Shown here piece by piece: positions 24,016 to 33,400 of a DNA stretch of 64,000 nucleotides; the stretch's first letter is position 1, and each line of letters starts with the position of its first letter. The position numbers and the translations under genes were made by a program. The notes beneath the pieces were generated by a model. The model worked only from the letters and a program-made list of their open reading frames with translations. It was not told where the DNA came from and did not search any database. Source of the stretch: Azospirillum sp. TSH58. GTDB taxonomy: Bacteria > Pseudomonadota > Alphaproteobacteria > Azospirillales > Azospirillaceae. Location: NCBI RefSeq assembly GCF_003119115.1, contig NZ_CP022367.1:1725001-1789000 (forward strand), in the 5' to 3' direction.

Positions 24016-27000
24016 TGAGGGTTTGGACGGCCGATCCGCGGACGCGTTTCTGGCCGACGCCATCGACCGGCACCAGGCGGGAAATCTGGATGGGGCGTCG
24101 CAACTCTACCGCCGCATCCTGTCCGACGATCCGGTCCATGCCGATGCCCGGCATTTGTTGGGCATCGCCGCCTATCAGGCCGGTCACCCCGAGCGGGCGG
24201 CGGCGTGCTTCCGGGCAACCCTGGAGACGGATCCGTCCTTCGCTCCGGCCTACAACAGTCTGGGCAATGTTCTTGCCGACCGGGGCCAGCCGGACGCCGC
24301 GGCCCGCGCCTACCGCCGTGCCATCGCGCTTCAGCATGGCTATGCCGAGGCCCTCGGCAATCTCGGTCTTCTTCTGCAGGGGCAGGAGCGGATCGGCGAC
24401 GCCATCGCGGCCTACGAGGAGGCGCTGCGCGCCGATCCCGGACGCACGGCGACCCGCTTCGATCTGGCGGTTCTTTATCGGCGCCTCGGCCGTCTCGACG
24501 AGGCCGCCCTGGCCTTCTACCGCGTCGTCCAGACGCAGCCGGATCATGCCGGCGCGTGGCGCAGTCTGGCGCTCGTGTTGCGCGCCCTGAACCATGCCGA
24601 CGCCGAATTGTGCCTGCGCCGCGCCTTGTCCGATGATCCGACCGACCCCGAGCTGGCGCGAGACCTGGGGACCCTTCTGAACGAACGTGGCGACTTCGCC
24701 GATGCGGCGGTTGTTCTGGCCCCGGCGGTGGATGCCGACGGCGGCCGGGACGCCCGGCTGCTCTTTCATTTGGGCAGCGCGCTTCAGGGGGACGGGCGCC
24801 TGGCGGAGGCGATCGCCCGCTATCGGGGCGCGCTGTCCGGCGACCCTCTGCTGATGGGGGCGTGGAACAATCTGGGCGTGGCGCTGCTCGACCTGGGCGA
24901 CCATGCCGCCGCGGTGGCGGCGCTTCGGACATGCATCGCCTTGCGCCCCGCCGATGCGGTGGCCTTCAACAACCTCGGCACCGGCCTCGACGGCGTCGAC
25001 CGGCCCGAGGCGGCCGCGCGCGTTTTCCAGCGTGCCCTGACCATTCAGCCGGACTACGGAAAGGCGCTGAACAACCTCGGCAATTCCCGCCGCGCCGCGC
25101 GCCGGGCGGACGCCGCCGCGGCGCTGTACCGCCGGGCGTTGGTCGTTCAGCCGGACTATCCGGACAGCTACACGAACCTCGGCAACGTTCTCAAGGATTG
25201 GGACGACTGGCAGGGCGCGCTGCGCCTGCACCGGCGCGCGGTGCGTCTGGCGCCGCGGAGCGCCGTCGCGCTGACCACAATGGGCCTTGCCCTGAATGTG
25301 CTGGGACGGAATCAGGAGGCGGAGACCGCGCATCGGCGCGCCCTGTCCATCGACCCCGCGCACGCGGAGGCCTATGCCAACCTCGGCATGCTGCAATGGC
25401 AATCGATGCGGGTGGCGGAAGCGGAGCGCGCCCTGCGCCGGGCCTTGCGCATCGCCCCGGCCCTGCCCGCCGCGCGGCTGAATTTCGCTCTGGTCTGCCT
25501 GGCGACGGGCAATCTGCGGGAAGGCTGGGAGGCCTATCAGGACCGGTTCAAAGCCAAGGAGCATCAGGAGCGCACCATCGCCGCGCCGCTCTGGCGGGAT
25601 GACGGTGCGGCCGTACCCCGCCTTCTGGTCTGGCGCGAGCAGGGGGTGGGGGACGAGATCATGTTCGCCTCCTGCTATCCCGCCCTGGCGGATCGCGTGG
25701 CGGCGGGCCGGATCGGCCAGGTCGTCCTGGAGTGCGACCGTCGGCTGGTCAGCCTGTTCCGCCGTTCCTTTCCCTGGGCCACCGTCCGGGGGGAAACCAC
25801 CGCCGCCGACGGGACGGAGACGCTGGTCCCGGCGGATTGCGACGCCCATATCGCCGCGGGCGCTCTGCCGCGCCTTCTGCGTCGGGACGTGGCGAGCTTT
25901 CCGGCCGGTCCCTGGCTGATCCCCGACCCGGAACGCCTCCCCCTATGGCGGGAACGGCTGGCCGCCCTGGGGCCTGCGCTGAAGATCGGCATCGCTTGGC
26001 GCAGCCAACTGATGACGACCGAGCGGAAGTCCGCCTACATCACTCTGGAGGCGTTCGCGCCCCTGTTCGCGATTCCAGGGGTGGTCTTCGTCAATCTGCA
26101 ATACGGCGACTGCGCGGCGGAGATCGCGGCGGCGGAGGCACGGTTCGGCGTGACCATCCACCGCTGGGACGATCTGAATCTCAAGGATGATTTCGAGGGC
26201 GCGGCGGCCTTGACCGCCTCGCTCGACCTGGTCATCGCGCCAGCCGTATCCACCGGCGAATTGGCGGGAGCCCTGGGTGTGCCCGCTTGGCGCATCGGTG
26301 GCCGCGACTGGACCCAACTGGGCACCGGGGTCCGCCCCTGGTACCCGACGATGCGGCTGTTCCAGCCCCGCCCCGGCGAGACGCTGGAAAGCGCGATGAC
26401 GCGGATCGCCCGGACCCTGCGCGATCTGGCACCGCCGGTCGAGGCCGGGACGAGCCGTCCATCCGTGGCTCCTGCGGCCCCCGCAGCGTCGGCGGATGTC
26501 GCGCCGCTGATCACCGAGGCCATCGCCCGTTACCGCGACGGGGCGTTGACGGAGGCGGAGGACCGGTGCCGGGCGGCGCTGGACACCGTGCCGGACCATC
26601 CCACCGCTCTTCACCTTCTGGGGATTCTGCGGTATCGCCAGGGCGATGCCGGCGGAGCGGCGGCGGTGCTGGCCCTGGCGGTGAAGGCCGATCCCGGCAA
26701 CGCCGCCGCGCACGCCGCGCTGGCCGACGCCTGTCAGACGCTGGGACGGCACGATTCCGCTCTGGCGGCGCAGCGCAACGCCGTTCTGCTCCGTCCGGAC
26801 GCGGCGGAGCATTGGCTCAACCGCACCGCCCTGCTGCGCGCGAGGGGCGAGGGGGGCGAAGCGGAGGCCTGCGCGCGGCGCGCCCTTCGCATCCGTCCCC
26901 TGCTCGGCCTGGCGCACGCCCATCTGGGACATCTGCTCGCCGAGCGGGAGGACCGCGAGGGAGCGGAGCGGAGCCACCGGCGGGCGCTGGCCCTGGCGCC

Positions 27001-30000
27001 GTCGGAGGTGGATGCGCTGGCGAATCTCGGCGCCTTCCTTCTGCGCACCGACCGGCCCACGGAGGCGGAACGGCTGCTGCGCCGCGCCACCGCGGCCGCA
27101 CCGGACGCCGCCGCCGCCTGGAGCCACCGGGGCAGCGCGCTCGACCGGCTCGGCCGCATCGAGGAGGCGCTCGCCTGCCACCGCCGGGCCATCGACCGCG
27201 CGCCGGAGATGGCGGAGGCGCAGGCGAACCTCGCCATGCATTGGGCGCGGCGGCAGCGCCCGGCGGAGGCCATCGCCGCCTACCGCCAAGCCATCCGGTT
27301 CGACCCGGCGCTGCCGACCGCCCATTACAACCTCTCGCTCCTTCTTTTGGAGCGGGGAGAACTCCGCTCGGGATGGACGGAGCATGAGTGGCGGTTCGAC
27401 ACCCCCCAGTTCCGCGACCAGAAACGGCGCTTCGCGGCAAGACCCTGGCGTGGCGAGAACATCGCGTCCGCCCGCCTGCTGGTCTGGCGCGAGCAGGGGG
27501 TGGGGGACGAGATCCTGTTCGCCTCCTGCTATCCCGACCTGCTGCGCCGCGCCGGTCATGTCGTGGTCGAATGCGACCGCCGTCTGGTGTCGCTCTTCGC
27601 ACGGTCCCTCCCCGGTGCGACGGTCCGTCCGCCGACCGTCGAGCCACGGGACGTGGATGTCCAGATCGCCGCGGCGTCGTTGCCGCGGCTGCTGCGGTCC
27701 GACTGGAAGCGGTTCCCTGCCCAGCCCTGGCTGGTGCCCGAACCCGGACGGCTGGACCGCTGGCGGGACCGGCTGGCCGCTCTGGGCCCGGGCCTGAAGG
27801 TCGGCATCGCGTGGCGCAGCCAGATCATGGATGGGGAGCGCCGCGCCGCCTACGTCACGCTGGACGCCTTCGCGCCGCTGTTCGCCGTGCCGGGGGTGGT
27901 GTTCGTCAACCTGCAATATGGGGACTGCGCGGCGGAGATCGCGGCGGCGGAGGCGCGCTTCGGCGTGACCATCCAGCGCTGGGACGATCTGGACCTCAGG
28001 GACGATTTCGAAGGGGCGGCGGCGCTGACCGCCAATCTGGACCTCGTCCTCACGCCCGCCGTCTCCTCCGGCGAACTGGCCGGTGCCCTCGGCGTGCCGG
28101 TGTGGCGCTTCGGGCACCGCGACTGGACCCAACTCGGCACCGGCGTCCGCCCCTGGTTCCCGACGATGCGCCTGTTCCAGCCGCGCCCCGGCGAGGGGCT
28201 GGATGCCGTCATGACCCGGATGGCCCAGGCCCTGCGCCAGCTTATGCCCAGGAGCGACGAACCACCATCCGGCGGTCTTCCGGTCGATCCGGACACGCTG
28301 TTGGAGACCGCCGCCGCCCATCACCGGGACGGTCGGCTGGCCGAGGCGGCGCCGCTGTACGAGCGCGTGCTGACGGCGCGGGCGGACCATCCGGTCGCGC
28401 TCCACCTGTCGGGATTGCTGGCGCACCAGTCCGGCGATTCCGCCGCTGGAGCGGCGCGCATCGCCCGTGCCCTGGACTCACTGCCCGCTTACGGCGCCGC
28501 CCAGTCGAGTTTGGGAACCGTGCTGCTGGCGCTCGGCCGTGCACCGGAGGCGGTGCGCCGCTTCGGTCTGGCGCTCGCCCTGCAACCCGCCGCCGCCGCG
28601 GCTCTGACCAATCTCGGCAACGCGCTGGAGGCGGCGCACGACCTGCCCGCCGCCGCCGAGGCCCACCGCCGGGCGACCCTGGCCGACCCGGCGCTGGCGG
28701 AGGCGCACGACAACTGGGGCGCCGTGCTGACCCGGCTCGGCGCGCTGGAGGCGGCCGAGGGGCGTCATCGCCACGCCCTGCGCCTGGCCCCGGACCGCGA
28801 GGACGGCTGGCTGAATCTGGGGGTGGTGCTGCGTCGGGCGGGACGGCTGGACGAGGCGCGGCGGGCGCTGGTCCGCGCGTTGGCCCTGGCGCCGATGCAG
28901 GCGGATGCGCTGGCCAATCTGGGGCGGCTGCTGCGCGACCGGGGCGAGACCGCGGCGGCGGAGCGCTGGTGCCGCCGCGCTCTGGCCGTGGAGCCGGGTC
29001 ACCCGGCGGCGGCCTTCAACCTCGGTCTGTTGGATCTCGCCCGCGGCAAGCTGGAAGCGGGCTGGGCCGGCTATGACGCCCGATTCCGCGCCCGTGAGCT
29101 GTCCGGTGCCGCCCGTGCCGTCCCCGTGCCCGCCTGGGCGGGGGAGGACCCCGCCGGCTTGCGTCTGCTGGTCTGGGCGGAGCAGGGGATCGGCGACGAG
29201 ATCCTGTTCGCCGGCTGCCTGGACGAACTGATCGCGCAGGCCGCCGCCGTGGTGGTGGAGTGCGACCGGCGGCTGGTGCCGCTGTTCGCTCGGTCCTTTC
29301 CCCTTGCGGAGTGGCGTCCGGCCCCGGCGGACCCGGAGGCGCCCTGCGCCGGAGTCGACCGCCACGTCGCCATGGGATCATTGCCGCGCTGGCTGCGGCC
29401 TCGCTTCGACCGCTTCCCATCGCGCCCGTCCTTCCTGACCGCCGACCCGGAACGGGCCGCCCGCTGGCGGGAGCGGGTGGACGCGCTCGGCCCCGGCCTG
29501 AAGGTGGGAATCGCGTGGCGCAGCGGGCTGATGACCGCGGAGCGCCGTGGGGCCTACGCCCCGCTCGACGCGTGGGGGCCCGTCTTCGCGCTGCCCGGTG
29601 TGGTCTTCGTCACCCTGCAATACGGCGACTGCGCAACCGAGATCGCCGAGGCGGAGCGCCGGTTTGGCGTGACCATCCACCGCTGGGGCGATCTGGATCT
29701 GAAGGACGATCTGGAAGGGGTGGCGGCCCTGATGACGGTTCTGGACCTCGTCATCACGCCGGCGAGTTCGGTGGGTGAACTGGCAGGGGCGCTGGGTGTG
29801 CCGGTCTGGCGGTTCGGGCCGCGGGGGGACTGGACGGCGCTCGGCACCGGCGTCCGACCGTGGTTCCCAAGCATGGCGCTGATCCCCGCACCGCCGGGAC
29901 AGCCGGCGTCGGGCGCCCTGCCGACGATCGCGCGCCGATTGACCGCGCATCGATTGTCCGCGCTTCGTGCCGCGGCTGAGCCCGGTATCGCGAACACCTG

Positions 30001-30001
30001 A
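24011..30001 (+). CDS. Giant TPR glycosyltransferase with three tandem TPR+GT modules (FlmG-like)
   Basis: A 1996-residue soluble protein built of three repeats of TPR array plus GT-B-like domain. Approximate limits are TPR1 1-480, GT1 485-810, TPR2 830-1110, GT2 1110-1410, TPR3 1425-1680, GT3 1680-1985. Each GT begins with W-x-x-Y-x-x-R-F followed by (W/A)EQG(V/I)GDEI(L/M)FA, then LQYGDCA(A/T)EIAEAE-like and GELAGALGVP(A/V)WR motifs, so all three look catalytically equivalent. FlmG of Caulobacter is one such module and glycosylates flagellin; this protein could add sugars at several sites or bind several flagellins, which is inference. ATG 24011 is used; TTG 23999 adds four residues. No clear ribosome site is present, so coupling to flbT is likely. 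Confidence 0.85.
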   Translation: MVEGLDGRSADAFLADAIDRHQAGNLDGASQLYRRILSDDPVHADARHLLGIAAYQAGHPERAAACFRATLETDPSFAPAYNSLGNVLADRGQPDAAARAYRRAIALQHGYAEALGNLGLLLQGQERIGDAIAAYEEALRADPGRTATRFDLAVLYRRLGRLDEAALAFYRVVQTQPDHAGAWRSLALVLRALNHADAELCLRRALSDDPTDPELARDLGTLLNERGDFADAAVVLAPAVDADGGRDARLLFHLGSALQGDGRLAEAIARYRGALSGDPLLMGAWNNLGVALLDLGDHAAAVAALRTCIALRPADAVAFNNLGTGLDGVDRPEAAARVFQRALTIQPDYGKALNNLGNSRRAARRADAAAALYRRALVVQPDYPDSYTNLGNVLKDWDDWQGALRLHRRAVRLAPRSAVALTTMGLALNVLGRNQEAETAHRRALSIDPAHAEAYANLGMLQWQSMRVAEAERALRRALRIAPALPAARLNFALVCLATGNLREGWEAYQDRFKAKEHQERTIAAPLWRDDGAAVPRLLVWREQGVGDEIMFASCYPALADRVAAGRIGQVVLECDRRLVSLFRRSFPWATVRGETTAADGTETLVPADCDAHIAAGALPRLLRRDVASFPAGPWLIPDPERLPLWRERLAALGPALKIGIAWRSQLMTTERKSAYITLEAFAPLFAIPGVVFVNLQYGDCAAEIAAAEARFGVTIHRWDDLNLKDDFEGAAALTASLDLVIAPAVSTGELAGALGVPAWRIGGRDWTQLGTGVRPWYPTMRLFQPRPGETLESAMTRIARTLRDLAPPVEAGTSRPSVAPAAPAASADVAPLITEAIARYRDGALTEAEDRCRAALDTVPDHPTALHLLGILRYRQGDAGGAAAVLALAVKADPGNAAAHAALADACQTLGRHDSALAAQRNAVLLRPDAAEHWLNRTALLRARGEGGEAEACARRALRIRPLLGLAHAHLGHLLAEREDREGAERSHRRALALAPSEVDALANLGAFLLRTDRPTEAERLLRRATAAAPDAAAAWSHRGSALDRLGRIEEALACHRRAIDRAPEMAEAQANLAMHWARRQRPAEAIAAYRQAIRFDPALPTAHYNLSLLLLERGELRSGWTEHEWRFDTPQFRDQKRRFAARPWRGENIASARLLVWREQGVGDEILFASCYPDLLRRAGHVVVECDRRLVSLFARSLPGATVRPPTVEPRDVDVQIAAASLPRLLRSDWKRFPAQPWLVPEPGRLDRWRDRLAALGPGLKVGIAWRSQIMDGERRAAYVTLDAFAPLFAVPGVVFVNLQYGDCAAEIAAAEARFGVTIQRWDDLDLRDDFEGAAALTANLDLVLTPAVSSGELAGALGVPVWRFGHRDWTQLGTGVRPWFPTMRLFQPRPGEGLDAVMTRMAQALRQLMPRSDEPPSGGLPVDPDTLLETAAAHHRDGRLAEAAPLYERVLTARADHPVALHLSGLLAHQSGDSAAGAARIARALDSLPAYGAAQSSLGTVLLALGRAPEAVRRFGLALALQPAAAAALTNLGNALEAAHDLPAAAEAHRRATLADPALAEAHDNWGAVLTRLGALEAAEGRHRHALRLAPDREDGWLNLGVVLRRAGRLDEARRALVRALALAPMQADALANLGRLLRDRGETAAAERWCRRALAVEPGHPAAAFNLGLLDLARGKLEAGWAGYDARFRARELSGAARAVPVPAWAGEDPAGLRLLVWAEQGIGDEILFAGCLDELIAQAAAVVVECDRRLVPLFARSFPLAEWRPAPADPEAPCAGVDRHVAMGSLPRWLRPRFDRFPSRPSFLTADPERAARWRERVDALGPGLKVGIAWRSGLMTAERRGAYAPLDAWGPVFALPGVVFVTLQYGDCATEIAEAERRFGVTIHRWGDLDLKDDLEGVAALMTVLDLVITPASSVGELAGALGVPVWRFGPRGDWTALGTGVRPWFPSMALIPAPPGQPASGALPTIARRLTAHRLSALRAAAEPGIANT
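27896..28192. repeat. GT-module repeat, inverted partner at 32181-32477
   Basis: This 297-bp segment of the second GT module matches the reverse complement of 32181-32477 in the opposite-strand TPR-GT gene. I count about 25 differences by eye, roughly 92% identity. The pair forms a long inverted repeat separated by about 4 kb. Confidence 0.75.
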
Positions 30002-30068
30002 TAAAGAAAGCCGGGAGCGAACCGTTTGTCGCCCCCGACTTTACGAATCGGATCGATCCGGAAGGGTG

Positions 30069-30251
30069 TTAATTCACCCTGTGACTGGTTCTGGCCAAAC
30101 GATCAATTTCTTCCTTGAGGTGGAGCTTCTCAAGCTTCATCCGCTTGATGGCACTTTCGTCAGGCCACGAACGCTTCTCCTCGTCGAGGATGGCGCGGTC
30201 GAGACGCAGGTGCTTTTCCTGCAGGGAAGATAGGCGAGCATCAGTGTGCAT
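30069..30251 (-). CDS. DUF465 (YdcH-like) small helical protein
   Basis: A 60-residue charged, coiled-coil-like protein: LSSLQEKHLRLDRAILDEE, then KRMKLEKLHLKEEIDRL, matching the DUF465/YdcH pattern of two helices with conserved H-x2-LD and KxxKLxLKDEI. The function is unknown; YdcH-family proteins are widespread in alphaproteobacteria. It lies alone between the 3' ends of the two giant TPR-GT genes. Confidence 0.82.
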   Translation of the reverse strand: MHTDARLSSLQEKHLRLDRAILDEEKRSWPDESAIKRMKLEKLHLKEEIDRLARTSHRVN

Positions 30252-30350
30252 GGGCTGCTCTCCGTCAGATCGAACCGGCTCCTGCCAAGTCCGGCAGGCC
30301 GGAAACCATAGTGTTCACCCATCCGTGCCGCCAAACAACCCCAAACTTTT

Positions 30351-30404
30351 GTCCTAGTACTCCAAAGACGGGGGGTGACCGCCCCTTACGATGGGGAGTA
30401 GGAC
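30351..30404. repeat. Imperfect inverted repeat, possible structured RNA or operator
   Basis: GTCCTAGTACTCC (30351-30363) faces GGAGTAGGAC (30395-30404), with a nested GGGG...CCCC hairpin between them. It is downstream of the minus-strand TPR-GT gene and about 100 bp upstream of the DUF465 gene. No T-run follows on either strand, so it is not a standard terminator. Confidence 0.45.
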
Positions 30405-30476
30405 AATTCGCCGCATAGGCCTGCCTTGTGCTGTTCGTTGCGGGATTATACCGAAAGATTGAACGTCCTTTCGCCG

Positions 30477-33400
30477 TCATACCCCGTCGGAGATAGGTTC
30501 CGGCGCCATCCGGGCCAGCATCCGGGCGATCCGACGGACCATGTCGGCGGAGGTCTCGCCGGGGTGAGGGGCGATCAGCCTTTGGGTGGGGAACCAGGGC
30601 CGTACCCCGCTGCCCATCCAGGTCCAGTCCCGGCCTCCCAGCCGCCAGACCGGGACCCCCAGGGCGCCCGCCAGTTCCCCGGCGGCGGTGGCGGGCAGGA
30701 TGACGAGGTCGAGCGCCGCCATCAGGGCCGCCACCCCCTCCAGGTCGTTCTTCAGGTCCAGATCGTCCCAGCGATGGACACGCCGCACGCCGTCCGTCTC
30801 GATGGAGGCCAGTTCGGCGGCGCAGTCCCCGTATTGCAGGTTGACGACGTGAACGCCCGGCACCTCCAGAATCGGCAACCAGTCGGCGATTCGGGTGTAG
30901 GCGCCTTCGCGATGCGCCGTGACGATCTGGCTGCGCCAGCTGATGCCCACCTTCAGGCCGGGGCCGAGCGCCTCCACCCGCTTCCGCCAGAATGAGGCCC
31001 GCTCCGCATCGGGGGACAGGAAGGATGGGCGGGCGGGGAAACGCTCAAGCCGGTCGCGCCGCAGGGCGGGGAGGGAGCCGGCGGCGATCTGCAGATCGCA
31101 GTCCGGCGGGTCGAACCGTTCCCGGCCATCGGCGGTGACGGACTCCGCCCGGACGACCGCCCAGGGGAAGGCGCGGGCGTAGAGGGGCACCAGCCGCGGG
31201 TCGCATTCCAGAACCACGGTCCCGCCGCTGTCCTTGAGGTCGCCGAACACCGAGGCGAAGAGGATTTCGTCGCCCAGCCCCTGCTCCGGCCAGACCAGCA
31301 GGCGGCGGCCGCGCAGAGGCTCGCCGTTCCAGACCGGCAGGGCGATGCGGCGCGCCCGCTGAAGCTGGCGGGCGGAGAACCGCCGCCCATAGCCGGCCCA
31401 GCCGGTGACGAGGTCGCCGTCCGCCAGGGCCAGGAGCCCGACGTTCCAGGCGGCGAGCGCCAATCCGGGGGCCACCCGCAGGGCGCGGTCGAGGAAATGC
31501 CGGCAGAGGGCCGGCCGGTCCGCCATCTTGGCGAGGGTGCCCAGGTTGTTCAGGGTGTCGGCCGAGTCCGGCCGCAGGGTCAGCGCGCGCCGGTAATGGG
31601 CCGCGGCGTCGTCGAAGCGTCCCTCGACCTCGCAGGCGAAGCCCAGGTTGGTGTGGGCGGCCGGGTTCGCCGGGGCGAGACGGATGGACCGAAGGTGCCA
31701 GCGCTTGGCCTCGGCCAGACGGTCGGGCCGGTTCATGCTCAGCCCCATGTGGGTCATCGCCTCGGGGAAGTCCGGGCGCAGCGCGATGGCGCGGCTGAAA
31801 CAGGCGAGGGCTTGGTCCGGGCGGTCCAGGGCCTGCTGGACGAGGCCCAGATGGTTCCAGGCCGTGGGGAAATCCGGATCGATCCGCAGCGCCGCGGCGA
31901 TGTGTCCTTCCGCCTCCGCGTGATGGCCGGCCTGATGCTGAATCAGGCCGAGCAGATGGAGCGCGTCGCTGTGCCGTGGTGCCAGATCGAGGACCGCGCG
32001 GTAGGCCGCCATGGCGTCGTCAAGCCGCCCGGACCGGTGCAGGGCGATGGCGTCGTTCAGCAGGCCGTCCGGATCGGCGGGCGGCGGGGCTGGCGGAGGT
32101 GGAGCGGCCAAGCGGACCGGAGCGGGCCGCATCGCGGCAAGGCGGCGCGCCATATCGGCCAGGACATGGTCGAAGGTTTTGCCGGGGCGCGGCTGGAACA
32201 GGCGCATCGTCGGGAACCAGGGGCGGACACCGGTGCCGAGCTGGGTCCAATCGCGGTGCCCGAAGCGCCACACCGGCACGCCGAGGGCGCCGGCCAGTTC
32301 GCCCGCCGCCGTCGCCGGAGTGATGACGAGATCCAGATTGGCGGTCAGCGCCGCCGCCCCCTCGAAATCGTCCATCAGGTCCAGATCGTCCCAGCGGTGA
32401 ATGGTCACGCCGAACCGCGCCTCCGCCGCCGCGATCTCCGCCGCGCAGTCGCCGTATTGCAGATTGACGAACACCACGTCCGGCAGGGCGAGCAGCGGCC
32501 CCCATTGATCGAGCGTGGTGTAGGCGCCCTTGTGTTCGGGAGTCGCCCGATGGCTGCGCCATGCGACACCGATCTTCAGGCCCGGCCCCAGCGCGTCCAG
32601 CCGCTCCCGCCACAGGGCGGCGCGGGCCGGATCGGGCTTCAGCCAGGGGGCGAACTGGTCGAAGGAGTCCAGCGCCCCCCGCAACAGGCCGGGGAGGCTG
32701 CCCGCCGGCACCTGGAGGTCCGCATCCGGGGGAACCACCGTCTCCCGCCCTTCGGCATCCAGAGTCTCGGCCCGCACCGTCGCGCGCGGGAAGGACCGGG
32801 CGAACAGGCTGACCAGCCTCGGGTCGGTCTCGATGGTCACCGGCCCGCCGCCCCAGGCGATCACGTCGCCGTAGCAGGAGGCGAACAGGATCTCGTCCCC
32901 GACGCCCTGCTCCCGCCAGACCAGCAGGCGCCGCCGGCGCAGCCCCTCGCCCCGCCAGCGCGGCGCGGCGATCCGCCGGTCCGGCTGGACCCGCCCGGCG
33001 GCGAAGCGCCGTTCATAGCCTTCCCAGCCACGTTCCAGCCGTCCGTGCAGAAGGGCGATGACGGCGAGGTTGTCGCTGGCGCTGGCGAGGTCCGGGTCGT
33101 GGGCCAGCGCCTCCTCGTAGCAGGCTTCCGCCTTCGTGAAATTCCCCTGCGCCCGGAGCGCGTTGCCGAGGTTGTGGATGGCCTCGACGGCGTGCGGATT
33201 CCGGCCCAGCACGTTGCGGAAGCACTGTTCGGCCTGGGCGGGGCGGCCCAGCTTCAGCAGGACGCTCCCCAGATCGTTCAGCGTCGTCGGGTTGTCGGGC
33301 GCGCGCTTCAGCGCCTCGCGGTAGGCGATTTCCGCGCTCTCGTAGGCGCCCTTGCGCTGCAGGGCGGTGCCGAGATTGTGGTGGGCCTTCGGGTCGTCGG

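Noticed and set aside
21482..25849. Very long open frame on the minus strand opposite flagellin and flbT
   Set aside because: It mirrors the codon pattern of flagellin, flbT and the TPR-GT gene, has no ribosome site or domain, and is a product of high GC; same for other long antisense frames.
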